From: Gemmatimonadota bacterium
GTDB lineage: Bacteria > Gemmatimonadota > Gemmatimonadetes > Gemmatimonadales > GWC2-71-9
Reading direction: 5' to 3'
Assembly (NCBI GenBank): GCA_016720805.1
Contig: JADKJZ010000014.1
Span: 496,001 to 560,000 of the forward strand
Length of the DNA stretch: 64,000 nucleotides
Part shown: positions 18,940 through 27,989 of the stretch, in pieces
Layout of the letters: the number at the start of each line of letters is the position of its first letter
Position numbering within the stretch: the stretch's first letter is position 1
Translations under genes and position numbers: made by a program
The notes under the pieces: generated by a model
What the model saw: the letters and a program-made list of their open reading frames with translations, nothing else
What the model was told of the DNA's origin: nothing
Database searches by the model: none

Positions 18940-20624
18940 ATGTGCGGTATCAACGGTTGCACTCGTGGCGATCAGGCCACCATCGAGCGGATGAACGATG
19001 CCATCGGGCATCGCGGACCAGATGATCGTGGCACGGCGGTCGACGCCGACATCGCGCTCGGCCACCTGCGGCTCTCCATTCTCGATCTCTCACCGCGCGG
19101 ACATCAGCCGATGGCCTCGCCGAGTGGGCGATACCTGATGGTGTACAACGGCGAGATCTACAACTTCCGGTCGGTGCGTGCCCGTCTCGAACAGGTCGGC
19201 GAGACGTTCCTGAGCGATTCCGACACCGAGGTAGTGCTCCACGCCTTCGAGCGGGACGGCGTCGAGTGCTTGACGGAGTTCAATGGGATCTTCGCCTTCG
19301 GCCTGCACGACCGCATCGAGCACAAGCTCTACCTCGTGCGGGATCGACTGGGCATCAAGCCGCTCTATTACCTGCGTCAGGGCGAGCGTCTCTTCTTCTC
19401 CTCCGAAATCAAGCCATTCGAGCAGATCCCCGGCATCACCCTGACCGTCGACCAGGCGGCCGTCGCGGACTATCGCAACGGGCAGGATATCGTCCGGGAA
19501 GGGTTCTACCACGAAGTGGTGGCAGTTCCGCCGGGCTCCTGGGTGGAGGTGGACCTCGCTTCGGGGCAGTTCACCACGACGTCCTACGTGCGGCTCACCG
19601 ATGCCATCCATCCCGATCGCTATCGCCGCATGGCGGTTGCGAGCGAGGCGAGCCTGGTGCAGGAACTGGACGTGCTCCTCAATGACGTGGTGCGCGATCA
19701 GCTGGTGTCGGATGCCCCGATCGGCACGATCTGCTCCGGCGGCGTTGACTCGTCGCTGATCACGGCGATTGCCCGCCAGTACCATCCCGACCTGCAGGTC
19801 TACAATGTGCGCGTGGGTGATGCCCGCTGCGACGAGTCTCCCATGCGGTCGCCGTCGCCAAGCACCTCGGCCTCACGCTCCACCAGGTCACCCTGGATCG
19901 CGAGAGCTACCTGCAACACTACCGCGATTGCGTCATCGCCGAAGACCTTCCGCTGATGCATCCGAATTCCGTCGGCATCTTCCTGCTCTCGCAGCAGGCG
20001 CGCTCGCAGGGCCTGTCGGTCTTGCTGAGCGGCGAGGGTGCCGACGAGCTCTTCGGCGGCTATCACCGGTACAAGGCGTACAAGAAGAAGATGCTGGTCG
20101 AGGCGATTCCGCTGGCGAAGCAGCTGTTGGGGGCGTCACACGATCTCTTCACCCAGGACGACGTGCGCCGCTTCGATTTCACGGCGGGCATCGCGACCGA
20201 TGCCCCGACGTGGCTGCGCCATCGCTACGAGAGCACCAAGACCTTCCTCGATGCCTTCGCGTTCATTCCCTCGGCACGCGAGCGCGAATTGAAGGCGTTC
20301 ATCGCCAAGGACCTGGTCGACTACCTGCCGTCGATCCTGCGACGCACCGACCGGATGTCGATGGCGGTCGGGCTGGAAATGCGAGTGCCCTACCTCGACG
20401 ATCGCCTGGTCGAGTTCGGTCTCAATCTGCCGACGCGTCACCAGGTGTCGTTCCGCGACGTGAAGCGGTTGCTGAAGGCGGTCGCCCGCCGGTACTTGCC
20501 GTCGAGCATCGTGGATCGGCCGAAAATGGGCTTTCCCCTCCCCATTCAGGCGTGGCTCGGCACCGACGACATCCGCGGTACCTACCTCCAGGCCTGGGAG
20601 CAGTCACGAGCAGCCCGCGGATGA
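18940..20624 (+). pseudogene. asnB: Asparagine synthetase-like amidotransferase, one-base frameshift
   Basis: Glutamine-hydrolysing amidotransferase interrupted by a frameshift at 19840-19842. The first frame has the nucleophile Cys2 (MCGINGCT), 'HRGPDDRGT', 'NGEIYNFR' and the PP-loop 'SGGVDSSL'. Downstream the other frame continues with HAVAVAKHLGLTLHQVTLDR, 'EGADELFGGYHRY' and 'RTDRMSMAVGLEMRVPYLD'. Adding one C to the CCC run at 19840-19842 would restore a 561-residue protein reading 'DESPHAVAVA', exactly what the family needs. Both halves are well conserved, so a sequencing error or a very recent mutation is likely. AsnB-type proteins in exosortase/exopolysaccharide loci amidate sugars or related substrates. 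It overlaps the next gene by ATGA. Confidence 0.88.
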
Positions 20625-21727
20625 AGATTGCGCACGTCGTGTTCGACCTCTCGGTCGGCGGGATGGAGCGGCTGATCGTGGATCTCGCCAAGCGTCAGCA
20701 GGCCCGCGGCGAAGCGGTTGCGGTGTATTGCATCGCCAGCGAGGCGGGGGCGCTCGCCGTCGAGCTGATGGCGGCCGGCATTCCGGTGACTGCCCTCGGC
20801 AAGCGGCCCGGTGCCGATCTCGCGCTGGTCTGGCGGCTGCGAGGGTTGTTCCGTGCCGGGCAATTCGACGTGATCCACACCCACAACAACGTTGCCAGTC
20901 TCTATGGCGGCATGGCGGGCCGGCTGGCTGGCATCGGCATGGTGCTCAACACGCGCCACGGCATGGCCGACATGCCATACGACCATCGCCGGGAACAGAT
21001 CTACCGGGCGTCGGTGGTCTTTCTCCATCGGGTCGCATTCGTCTGCCATCGAGCGCTGGACTTCTCCGTCCGCAAGGGGCTGGTGCCGCGGCGCAAGGCC
21101 ATCGTGGTGTACAACGGCGTGGACATGGCGCCGTACCGGGTGCTCGATGCCGAAGGCTACGCCGACGTGCGGCGCGAACTGGCGCTCCCCCCGACCGTCA
21201 GGTTGGTCGGCACGGTCTGCCGCCTCACCGCCGCAAAGGATCTTCCCAGCATGGTGCGCCTGGCGCAGCAGGCGCGAGCGCACCGCAATGACGTGGTCTT
21301 CGTCATCGTCGGCGCAGGGGAGGAGGAGACGGCAATTCGGGCCCTGGTGCGCGAGCTGGCGCTGGAGGACGTCGTGCGCCTGCCCGGACGCCGGACCGAC
21401 GTGGCGCGGTGGCTCTCGGCGTTCGACGTGTTCGTCATGACGTCGCTGAGCGAGGGGATGTCGTTGGCGCTGATCGAGGCTGCGGCCGAGGCACGACCGA
21501 TCGTCACGACCGATGTCGGTGGGAGTGCCGACGTGGTGCTTGATGGCGTCAGCGGATTTGTCGTGCCGGTGGGAGCGCCAGAGTGCTTTCTCGAGCGCGT
21601 CGAATACCTTTTGGACCATCCGGTCGAGGCGGCCGCGATGGGCGCTGCTGGGCGGGAGCGCGCCCTCACGGCCTTCGACATCGAAGCGACGTGTGCGGCG
21701 TACGAGGCGTTGTACCAGCGGCGATAA
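20621..21727 (+). CDS. Glycosyltransferase family 4, exosortase-system type
   Basis: A 368-residue GT-B enzyme. The start 'MKIAHVVFDLSVGGMERLIV' and 'DVIHTHNNVASLYG' match the glycosyltransferase family often found in exosortase (PEP-CTERM/EpsH) polysaccharide loci. The C-terminal half has 'VGTVCRLTAAKDLPSMVR' and 'EGMSLALIEAAAEARPIV' with the two donor-site glutamates. ATG 20621 overlaps the asnB stop, and the asnB-glycosyltransferase order is the one seen in exosortase-linked loci. It probably builds the exopolysaccharide repeat unit. It ends the plus-strand operon, with a heptamer repeat array just after its stop. Confidence 0.88.
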   Translation: MKIAHVVFDLSVGGMERLIVDLAKRQQARGEAVAVYCIASEAGALAVELMAAGIPVTALGKRPGADLALVWRLRGLFRAGQFDVIHTHNNVASLYGGMAGRLAGIGMVLNTRHGMADMPYDHRREQIYRASVVFLHRVAFVCHRALDFSVRKGLVPRRKAIVVYNGVDMAPYRVLDAEGYADVRRELALPPTVRLVGTVCRLTAAKDLPSMVRLAQQARAHRNDVVFVIVGAGEEETAIRALVRELALEDVVRLPGRRTDVARWLSAFDVFVMTSLSEGMSLALIEAAAEARPIVTTDVGGSADVVLDGVSGFVVPVGAPECFLERVEYLLDHPVEAAAMGAAGRERALTAFDIEATCAAYEALYQRR

Positions 21728-21728
21728 C

Positions 21729-21790
21729 CGATGATCGATGATCGATGATCGATGATCGATGGTCGATGATCGATGCTGGATGATCGATCA
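21729..21790. repeat. Heptamer (GATGATC) tandem array at a convergent junction
   Basis: Immediately after the glycosyltransferase stop lie four to five copies of the 7-bp unit GATGATC, then degenerate copies, up to the stop of the convergent VanZ-like gene. The ATCGAT at each unit junction is a palindrome, so the array can fold back on itself. It probably acts as a bidirectional terminator. Confidence 0.75.
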
Positions 21791-23011
21791 GCGACGCTGC
21801 TGGATGTACCACCCGCCGACGATGCCCACCGCAAGCCAACCCACCAGCAGAGCGACTTCCACGGACTCCACCGGCAGTCCAGTGGCGAGCGATGCGCCGG
21901 CAAAGAGCAGCGCCGTGAGCGCTGCCCCACTGGTCGCTTCACGCCGCGGCAGCCAGCCGAGACACCAGCCAATCGATACACCGAAGAGCGCGAGCCAGAG
22001 CACCGTCCAGCGGTAGGGCTCGGGGGCGCCAATCGCGGCGGCGAAGGGGTGGACAAACACCCAGCCGAGGCCGATGGACAGCGCGATCGTGCGGATCTGC
22101 GTCGAGCCACCAGGCAGTGGGCCGCTCCGCAACTCCACTCGGCCGCCACGCCATCGCCACGAGAATTGCCACGGCACGTCCGGTGGAATCGTCATGGCGC
22201 CCTCGAACCGCCAGACCGGCGTCCGTACCCGCCATCGCGAGGCGCGTGCACGCGCACTCAGCAGCAGTGCGTCGCCGCGTTGCGTCGCCGAGAGTTGCCG
22301 TCGGCCGTCGGCATCGACCACACGCAGGAGCGAAATGGGGCGGTCCGTGGTGGCCGCCTCGTGTCGCATCAGGTCGAGCGTGAGCGTGACCGAATCAGAG
22401 AGGTTGGGCGTCGACGCGAGCCTGTCGTTCGGCACCTCGATGCCGTTCAGCATCACGCGCTGCAGCGTCCCGGGAAACGGGTCGTGCCCGGGCCAGCGAT
22501 GCAACGGCTGCCCGACCCATGGGCTGGGCGCTGCGCCATCCGGGCGGAGCCCCCACCCAGTGGCGATCCAGACCATGGCGCTCAGCGCGATCAGCAGCGT
22601 TGCCCCGCGTCGATGCTGGGGCAGTGACCGCGTGCGCCAGTTCGCCGCGTGCGGCCACGCCCACCAGCCGGCCGCGCCACCGAGGCTGTTCGTGAGGAGA
22701 TCGCTGAGTGAGGCATCGCGCCCGGCCAGCAGCACCGCCTGTGTGCCTTCGATGCCGAGGCTGAGCAGTGCCATGGCGATCACGGCGCGGCGGCCGTTCC
22801 ATCCGAGCAGCCGGAGGCCGATGCCGAGCGGCAGGAAGAGCAGCAGGTTGAGCAGGACATCCGTGGTGCCGGCGTCGCCGCAGACCAAACAGCTCCAGCC
22901 GGTTTCCGCCACGCGATCGGCCTGCGCCGGGTTGGCGCCGAGCGTGGTGAGGGAGATCACGGCGAGGGAGGCGAGCACCAGGGGCACCGCGCCGACTCGC
23001 CGCTCGCTCAT
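21788..23011 (-). CDS. VanZ-like family membrane protein
   Basis: A 407-residue protein. The N-terminal third carries the VanZ layout: 'DVLLNLLLFLPLGIGLRLLG', then 'SLGIEGTQAVLLAGRDASL' and 'SDLLTNSLGGAAGWW'. A middle extracytoplasmic segment of about 170 residues (beta-rich, with LRVVDADGRRQLSATQRGDA) resembles a concanavalin-type fold, followed by three or four more membrane helices. VanZ proteins with this split are common in exopolysaccharide/exosortase loci; the biochemical role is unknown. It overlaps the upstream glycosyltransferase by four bases. Confidence 0.78.
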   Translation of the reverse strand: MSERRVGAVPLVLASLAVISLTTLGANPAQADRVAETGWSCLVCGDAGTTDVLLNLLLFLPLGIGLRLLGWNGRRAVIAMALLSLGIEGTQAVLLAGRDASLSDLLTNSLGGAAGWWAWPHAANWRTRSLPQHRRGATLLIALSAMVWIATGWGLRPDGAAPSPWVGQPLHRWPGHDPFPGTLQRVMLNGIEVPNDRLASTPNLSDSVTLTLDLMRHEAATTDRPISLLRVVDADGRRQLSATQRGDALLLSARARASRWRVRTPVWRFEGAMTIPPDVPWQFSWRWRGGRVELRSGPLPGGSTQIRTIALSIGLGWVFVHPFAAAIGAPEPYRWTVLWLALFGVSIGWCLGWLPRREATSGAALTALLFAGASLATGLPVESVEVALLVGWLAVGIVGGWYIQQRR

Positions 23012-24168
23012 GGGCGGTCGGCCATGACGGCAGCGTAATAGGCGAGGTATCGCTGCACGATGGATTCCTCGCTGAATTCGGCGACCGCGTGGGCGCGCGC
23101 CGCTGCCGCGACGGTGGCTCGGGCGACCGGGTCGGCGAGCAGGCCGTGCAGGGCAGGCAGCATCGCGTCGACGTCATCCATCCGCGTGGGGACACCACCC
23201 GCTCCCGTCATCCACCGCAGCGTCGCCTCGTCGTGGATGAGGCAGGGCAGCCCGGTGGCCGCAGCCTCGAGCAAGGCGATCGGCATCATCTCGAAGAGCG
23301 AGGCCAGCACGAAGACGTCGGCCGCACGACAGAGGTCGGCGATCTCGGCACGAGGGTGGCGCACCAGGAAGCGGACCTGGTCGCCCAGCAACGCCGTCCC
23401 TTCGCGAATGATCTCGTCCGTGTCCGCCTCGCGGCCACCCGCCACGACCAGGACGAAGGGCACCTCGGGGTGGCGTGCCCGATAGGCCGCCATCGCCGAC
23501 AGCAGCCAGTCGATGCGCTTGTGCGGTCGTTTGATCGCGGCCAGCGTGAGCACCACCTGCGCATTGGCCGGGATCTCGAGGGCGGCACGCACCCCGGCCG
23601 CCGCCCCGGGATGGAAACGATCGCAGTCCACGAAGTTGCCGATGGCCGTCCAGGTCGGCCGCCACACCCCTTCCGCGCGACAGCGTTCCAGCTGCGTCGG
23701 CGAGAGGTGTTGGAGATAACGGAAGCGCGACAGAAACGAAGGCGGTTCTTCCGTGCCGTGGGCGAGAATGGTCCGGGTCTGCAGCAGACCGGCGCGGCGC
23801 AGTTGGTCTAGGCGCAAGGCGAGAAGCGGATCCTGCACGTGGAGGATGTCCGCGGGCCGGCGTCGAAGCGCCTTCGCCAGCGACCAGGCGAAACTGCTCT
23901 GTTCGAGCGCATACCCCGCCGTCGCCCCGATCCGCCAGGCGAGCGCCGCAGGCAGTCGATTCCCCCAGCGGGCGTTCTCCGCCGACTCCCGGGGAAGGTT
24001 GCGGAGCACTTCCCCGTACGATGGTGGTGTCCCGCCCCCCTGATAGAGCCGCACGTCGTGGCCGCGCTGGTGCAGCGCGTGACCCAGATCGCTGGCCCAG
24101 GTCTCGATGCCGCGCGCAATGTGCCCCAGGCCGCTCGAGGCGACCGCGATGCGCAGCGGTGCGCTCAT
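23008..24168 (-). CDS. Glycosyltransferase family 4 protein
   Basis: A 386-residue GT-B fold protein. The N-terminal loop is 'VASSGLGHIARGIETWASDL' with the His-Ile-Ala-Arg-Gly nucleotide-binding turn; the acceptor half is followed by 'VVLTLAAIKRPHKRIDWLLS' and the donor site 'FEMMPIALLEAAATGLPCLI'. It lies in a chain of overlapping genes (four bases at each end) with the VanZ-like and GT2 genes, so it belongs to the same glycan pathway. Donor and acceptor sugars are unknown. Confidence 0.9.
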   Translation of the reverse strand: MSAPLRIAVASSGLGHIARGIETWASDLGHALHQRGHDVRLYQGGGTPPSYGEVLRNLPRESAENARWGNRLPAALAWRIGATAGYALEQSSFAWSLAKALRRRPADILHVQDPLLALRLDQLRRAGLLQTRTILAHGTEEPPSFLSRFRYLQHLSPTQLERCRAEGVWRPTWTAIGNFVDCDRFHPGAAAGVRAALEIPANAQVVLTLAAIKRPHKRIDWLLSAMAAYRARHPEVPFVLVVAGGREADTDEIIREGTALLGDQVRFLVRHPRAEIADLCRAADVFVLASLFEMMPIALLEAAATGLPCLIHDEATLRWMTGAGGVPTRMDDVDAMLPALHGLLADPVARATVAAAARAHAVAEFSEESIVQRYLAYYAAVMADRP

Positions 24169-25058
24169 GTCGATGCCCGAGGGCTCAACGGCAGCAGGGT
24201 GGCGAGGCGCCGCAGCTGACCGCCCAGGCCGATCGGGCCGCGTCGCGCCGCCTCCGTGAGGTATGCCCGCGCGGTGGGCAGGTCACGCACGTGGAAGAGC
24301 TCCAGCCCGTACTCGAGGTAAATCGCGTGCTCCTTGGCGCGCAGACGCTCGCCCTCGATGGTCAGGCGTTCGGCGGTCCGTCGGATGTTGGTCAACTCGG
24401 CGGCGGCGAAGCGCCGGGTCTGCGCGGTGAGCGAGGCGGGAGTCGGGCGATAGTCCACCAACACCTCGTTCACGCGCACAAAGCCCCACCCCGCATGCGC
24501 CAGTCGCAGCCAGAAGTTGTAGTCCTCCACGCCGATGAGGTCGCGCGATTCATCGAACCCCCCGACGGCCTCCCACGCGGCTCGGCGCAGCATCACGGTG
24601 GACGTGGGGATCCAGTTCCTGCGCCACAGGACGTCGAAATCGATCTGCGCCGGCGGCGTCGGTTGGACCTTCCCTTCCATGTGGTGCCCCGCGAAGACCA
24701 CGGCCACTGCCGGGTCGTCGAGGTGGCGCTGTTGGGTCGCCAGTCGAGTCGGACGGGCCAGGTCGTCGGCGTCGAGCAGCGCAATCCACTCGGTCGTGGC
24801 AGCGCGGATGCCGGTGTTCCGGGCGGCAGCGGGCCCCCCGTTCGCCTGACGGATTACCCGGGCCCCCGCGGCTTCCGCCACGGCAGCGGTGTCATCGGTG
24901 GAGCCGTCGTCGACGACAATGACTTCCTGTGGCGGCACGGTCTGGCGAAGCAGCGATGCCACTGCCTCGCCCACGAATGCGGCGGCGTGATAGGCCGGCA
25001 TCACCGCCGTCACTGGGGGTCCCTCCACGTCGCCTCCTGGGCTGGTCAGCGTGGTCAT
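24165..25058 (-). CDS. Glycosyltransferase family 2 protein
   Basis: A 297-residue GT-A enzyme. It opens with 'VTAVMPAYHAAAFVGEAVAS' and 'VIVVDDGSTDDTAAVAEAAG', the first nucleotide-binding aspartates, and has the metal-binding DXD-type 'LLDADDLARP' near residue 110. A later 'GVEDYNFWLRLAHAGWGFV' gives the catalytic ED pair. It is the first gene of the minus-strand set 21788-25058; an AT-rich divergent gap lies upstream. Probably a sugar-adding enzyme for surface polysaccharide. Confidence 0.92.
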   Translation of the reverse strand: MTTLTSPGGDVEGPPVTAVMPAYHAAAFVGEAVASLLRQTVPPQEVIVVDDGSTDDTAAVAEAAGARVIRQANGGPAAARNTGIRAATTEWIALLDADDLARPTRLATQQRHLDDPAVAVVFAGHHMEGKVQPTPPAQIDFDVLWRRNWIPTSTVMLRRAAWEAVGGFDESRDLIGVEDYNFWLRLAHAGWGFVRVNEVLVDYRPTPASLTAQTRRFAAAELTNIRRTAERLTIEGERLRAKEHAIYLEYGLELFHVRDLPTARAYLTEAARRGPIGLGGQLRRLATLLPLSPRAST

Positions 25059-25164
25059 CGCGCGGTGTTCCGAGTGCGCGGTGGTGTCATGTCGTCAAAA
25101 AATTGAACAGTAATCGTCGAAAAGTTAGTCGTTCCAGTATGGCAAAAAAGTGCTAAGTCATTGT

Positions 25165-25178
25165 TAATCATCTGATTA
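25165..25178. promoter_or_regulatory. Palindrome in an AT-rich divergent gap
   Basis: TAATCA-TC-TGATTA is a perfect inverted repeat in the unusually AT-rich stretch of about 25080-25250 between the GT2 gene and the small lipoprotein gene. It lies 28 bases upstream of the -24 element of the predicted sigma-54 promoter. It could be an activator or repressor site. Confidence 0.4.
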
Positions 25179-25203
25179 CCATACAACAACCGCGCCACAT
25201 TTT

Positions 25204-25220
25204 GTGGTCCGCCTATTGCT
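25204..25220 (+). promoter_or_regulatory. Sigma-54 promoter for the small lipoprotein gene
   Basis: The plus strand reads GTGGTCCGCCTATTGCT: GG (25206-25207), ten bases, GC (25218-25219), with a good -12 element TATTGCT. The predicted start of transcription near 25231 supports translation from ATG 25299 rather than from 25236, which would leave almost no leader. Confidence 0.6.
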
Positions 25221-25298
25221 AGGTATTTCAACAGCATGAAGGTGGTGCCGATACTGATTGCCGACGCTGTTCAGGGTACACTCACCAGGGTTCTCGCC

Positions 25299-25754
25299 AT
25301 GACGTACACGTTCAAGCTCGCTCGCCGGATGGCCAGCAACCACGCCCGCCGTCACGCCTTCGCCGCCGCTGCGGCGCTGCTGCTCATGGCCTGCGGTGGC
25401 GAGAGCCCCACGGGACCCACCCCGCCGACGAACCCGCCGGTCACCGCCACCGCCGGCGTGTTGACGCTGGAACTGACGACCCCCAACACCAATGATGGTG
25501 CCGTGCAGTTCGCCGTCAGCGGCCCCGCGATCGACAGCGTGCGGGCGCTTGGCTACGACGGGCTCACGAGCGTCCTCCCCGGGCAGGCCCAGGTCATCGT
25601 CACCGGCGCCGTCGCTGCTGGCACGGTGGCGCGGGTCTACGTGCATGACATCGCCAAGGCGACGGAGTATCGGGCTTGGGTGGTCGCCGCCGCAGCCCGC
25701 AGCAGTTACCAACTCCAGGATGTCGCCAGCTACCGCGCCGCGCTGGTGCGCTGA
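25299..25754 (+). CDS. Small secreted lipoprotein with a beta-sandwich (cohesin-like?) domain
   Basis: 151 residues from ATG 25299; ATG 25329 is also possible. The signal ends 'ALLLMACGGE', a lipobox. The mature part starts with a Pro/Thr linker (GESPTGPTPPTNPPVTATAG) and continues as a single beta-rich domain: 'VLTLELTTPNTNDGAVQF', 'VSGPAIDSVRALGYDG'. I have seen this 'TPNTNDGA' type of short lipoprotein beside proteins with dockerin-like tails, and the subtilase at 28101 has such a tail, but a cohesin role is only an idea. Its last 25 bases overlap, tail to tail, the end of the EEP-family gene. Confidence 0.75.
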   Translation: MTYTFKLARRMASNHARRHAFAAAAALLLMACGGESPTGPTPPTNPPVTATAGVLTLELTTPNTNDGAVQFAVSGPAIDSVRALGYDGLTSVLPGQAQVIVTGAVAAGTVARVYVHDIAKATEYRAWVVAAAARSSYQLQDVASYRAALVR

Positions 25755-26770
25755 GCGGTCGGCAGGGAGACCTCGGCCGAGACGGGACGGTGGTCCGACC
25801 CGACATCTCGGCCGATCGCGGCACGGTGGATGACGAACTCCGGCGTCGTCAGAATATGATCGATCCGGATGCCCCATCGCCTCGTGTGCTTGGTGTTCCC
25901 GATGCCGAGCCCGCTGCGCGAAAAGGCATTCCGCAGCCCGGCCCAGTGACGCCGATAGATGGCACTCTCGATGGGCAGGTTGAAATCTCCCGCGACAATC
26001 GTTGGCCACGGCTCCCCTCGAAAGATCCACTCCCGCGCCACGCGTGATTCGAGCTCGCGCTGGGCGGTATTTGCCCGGGTCACCGGACCCAACGTGGGGA
26101 TGGTGGAGAGATCGCCGAAATTGTCGAGCGCGTCACGTGGCGTCTCGAGATGGACGACGCCCACACGCACCACACCGGCTGGCGTGTCGAGCGTCGCCCG
26201 CGCAATCGCCCCCGAACCACTCTGCTTCCAGAAGTCCATCGGGTCGCGCTCTTCCCAGCTGAGGATCGCGAAGTGGCTGGCGATACACACCGATGCCACG
26301 GCGTGGCGAATCTCCCACCGTCCGGTCGCCCGGATGCCGTCGGCGAGTGCCGCACTGCATTCCGCCACGACGAGGATCTCGGCCTGCACCCGCTCCGCCT
26401 CGGCGAGGATCGTGGCCGCCGTCGGATGGAGGGTCGGGCTGCCGGATCCCGCGTTGATCTCCATGATGCGGAGTGTCGTGTCGGCCTTCGGCTCGAAGCG
26501 CCCAAGCCCGAGCCGGATGTCGAGCAACCCGAACCCGAAGACGAGCGCCATCACCGCGCCTGCGACAATCGCGGTGCGTCGCGCTCGCACGAGTGCCGGG
26601 ACGAGACCGAGGAAGCATGCGCCGGCCGCCCACCGCGGTCCATAGAGGAAGGGAAGCGCCCACCAGATCCGATCGCCGAGCACACTGACCACCACCCACG
26701 CGGCGACCATGGCGGCGGCACTCCCCCAGGCGAGGCGCCGAGCCCATCGATTGGCCGCGGGCTCAGTCAT
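25730..26770 (-). CDS. Endonuclease/exonuclease/phosphatase (EEP) family membrane protein
   Basis: A 346-residue protein from ATG 26770. Three N-terminal membrane helices (about 10-85) precede an EEP domain that carries 'LRIMEINAGSGS' (metal-binding Asn), 'EILVVAECS' (catalytic Glu), 'IVAGDFNLP' (Asp/Asn) and 'DVGSDHRPV' (C-terminal Asp-His). The fold hydrolyses phosphodiesters of nucleic acids, lipids or sugars; the membrane anchor and the position between glycosyltransferases suggest a lipid- or glycan-linked substrate. It overlaps the upstream GT2 gene by eight bases and the convergent lipoprotein gene by 25. Confidence 0.88.
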   Translation of the reverse strand: MTEPAANRWARRLAWGSAAAMVAAWVVVSVLGDRIWWALPFLYGPRWAAGACFLGLVPALVRARRTAIVAGAVMALVFGFGLLDIRLGLGRFEPKADTTLRIMEINAGSGSPTLHPTAATILAEAERVQAEILVVAECSAALADGIRATGRWEIRHAVASVCIASHFAILSWEERDPMDFWKQSGSGAIARATLDTPAGVVRVGVVHLETPRDALDNFGDLSTIPTLGPVTRANTAQRELESRVAREWIFRGEPWPTIVAGDFNLPIESAIYRRHWAGLRNAFSRSGLGIGNTKHTRRWGIRIDHILTTPEFVIHRAAIGRDVGSDHRPVSAEVSLPTAQRTSAAR

Positions 26771-27764
26771 GGCGTCGAAACGGCCAGACGACACAGCCGG
26801 CGAGGAAACCGCTGCCCCAGCTGCAGTGCACGGCGAAAAAGATGAACGGCAGTGCCGGGAGATACTGCCAGCCGGCCCGCGACGCCGTGGCAACGCTGGC
26901 GGCCAGATTCGCGACGAGATACAACGCCAGATGCGCGGCACCGAGCGATCCCATCAGGCGCACGAACAGCGGCGTGAGCAGGAGCGAGAGGACAAACGCC
27001 GGTGCCACGAGTTGCCGCCACCGCAGCGAGGCGGGATGCGCGAGGAGGGTGCGGACCTTCCAGAAGCCGTAGCGCACGTACTGCCTGGCCAGCTTGGCGA
27101 GGGAAGAGCGGACGAAATACGTCGAGCGAATCGTGGGCGAGAGATAGATCCTCGCGCCGGTGGCCCGCAGCCGGACATTCATCTCGTAGTCTTCGTTCAC
27201 GGCCCAGTCTTCGCGCATGCCCCCCAGCGCGCGGACCGTCTCGGTGCGCCAGGCGCCGAGGTAGACGGTGTCCGTCCATCGTGGGGTGGTCGCGTTGCGG
27301 TAGGCCGCATCGCCAGCGGCGAACTTCGACGAGACCGCGGCGGCGACGGCGCGCGACAGCCAACTGGTGCCGGTCGCTCGCTGGACACCCCCGACGCTGC
27401 CGGCGCCCGTCTCCTCGAGGAGCCGGACACATTCGGCCAGGTAGTCGTCGGCATAGAGCGAGTGGGCGTCCATGCGCACGAGATAGCGACCGCGGGCGGC
27501 GGCGAGGCCGAGATTAAAGGCCGGGGCTTGCAGTCGCTTCGGGTTGGCGAGTCGGCGGACCCGTGGATCGCGGCTGGCGATGGCGTCCACGATCGCGGGC
27601 GAACGGTCGTCGCTCTCGCCGTCGAGCACGAGGAGCTCCCAGCTCCCCCCGTTGGGGAGGTGGTTTGCCAGCACCGAGTCGAGACAGGCCTCGATGCCGG
27701 CCTCCTCGTTCCGCATCGGAATGACGACGGTCACCAGCGGGGTGTCAGCGTGGGGAGCGGCCAC
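26763..27764 (-). CDS. Glycosyltransferase family 2 (ExoA-like) membrane protein
   Basis: About 333 residues if it starts at GTG 27764, just before 'PLVTVVIPMRNEEAGIEA'. Motifs: 'LLVLDGESDDRS', the DxD-like 'LVRMDAHSLYADDY' and 'GMREDWAVNEDYEMNVRL' (catalytic ED). Two or three membrane helices fill the last 110 residues. The pattern matches ExoA-type beta-glycosyltransferases of succinoglycan synthesis. The frame stays open to 27980 but the added N-terminus is proline/arginine rich without homology to the family, so a downstream start is preferred. It forms a pair with the EEP-family gene. Confidence 0.85.
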   Translation of the reverse strand: MAAPHADTPLVTVVIPMRNEEAGIEACLDSVLANHLPNGGSWELLVLDGESDDRSPAIVDAIASRDPRVRRLANPKRLQAPAFNLGLAAARGRYLVRMDAHSLYADDYLAECVRLLEETGAGSVGGVQRATGTSWLSRAVAAAVSSKFAAGDAAYRNATTPRWTDTVYLGAWRTETVRALGGMREDWAVNEDYEMNVRLRATGARIYLSPTIRSTYFVRSSLAKLARQYVRYGFWKVRTLLAHPASLRWRQLVAPAFVLSLLLTPLFVRLMGSLGAAHLALYLVANLAASVATASRAGWQYLPALPFIFFAVHCSWGSGFLAGCVVWPFRRHD

Positions 27765-27919
27765 AGTCTCGGGGGATCGGGGGGCAGGGAAGGCAGCCGG
27801 GGGACGACGCGTACCGGGCAATCTACCCGACGCACGCGCCGGGGCGTATGGGGGGCGGTGCCGCCCGTCGCCGCAGAGCGTCCTCCGTGGTGGGCGCTCC
27901 GCCGCATCCGCGAACGATA

Positions 27920-27942
27920 CAGTGTCAAACAATTTTACACTG
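27920..27942. promoter_or_regulatory. 23-bp imperfect palindrome upstream of the subtilase promoter
   Basis: Perfect outer arms CAGTGT and ACACTG flank an AT-rich centre with partly matching AAA/TTT. It lies about 48 bases upstream of the -24 element at 27990, a suitable place for an enhancer-binding protein, and differs from the TGTTG-N8-CAACA sites near the exopolysaccharide genes. Confidence 0.5.
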
Positions 27943-27989
27943 CCATGCCCGTAACTGCCACGCAAGCCACTGTCATTCATTGATTTCAG

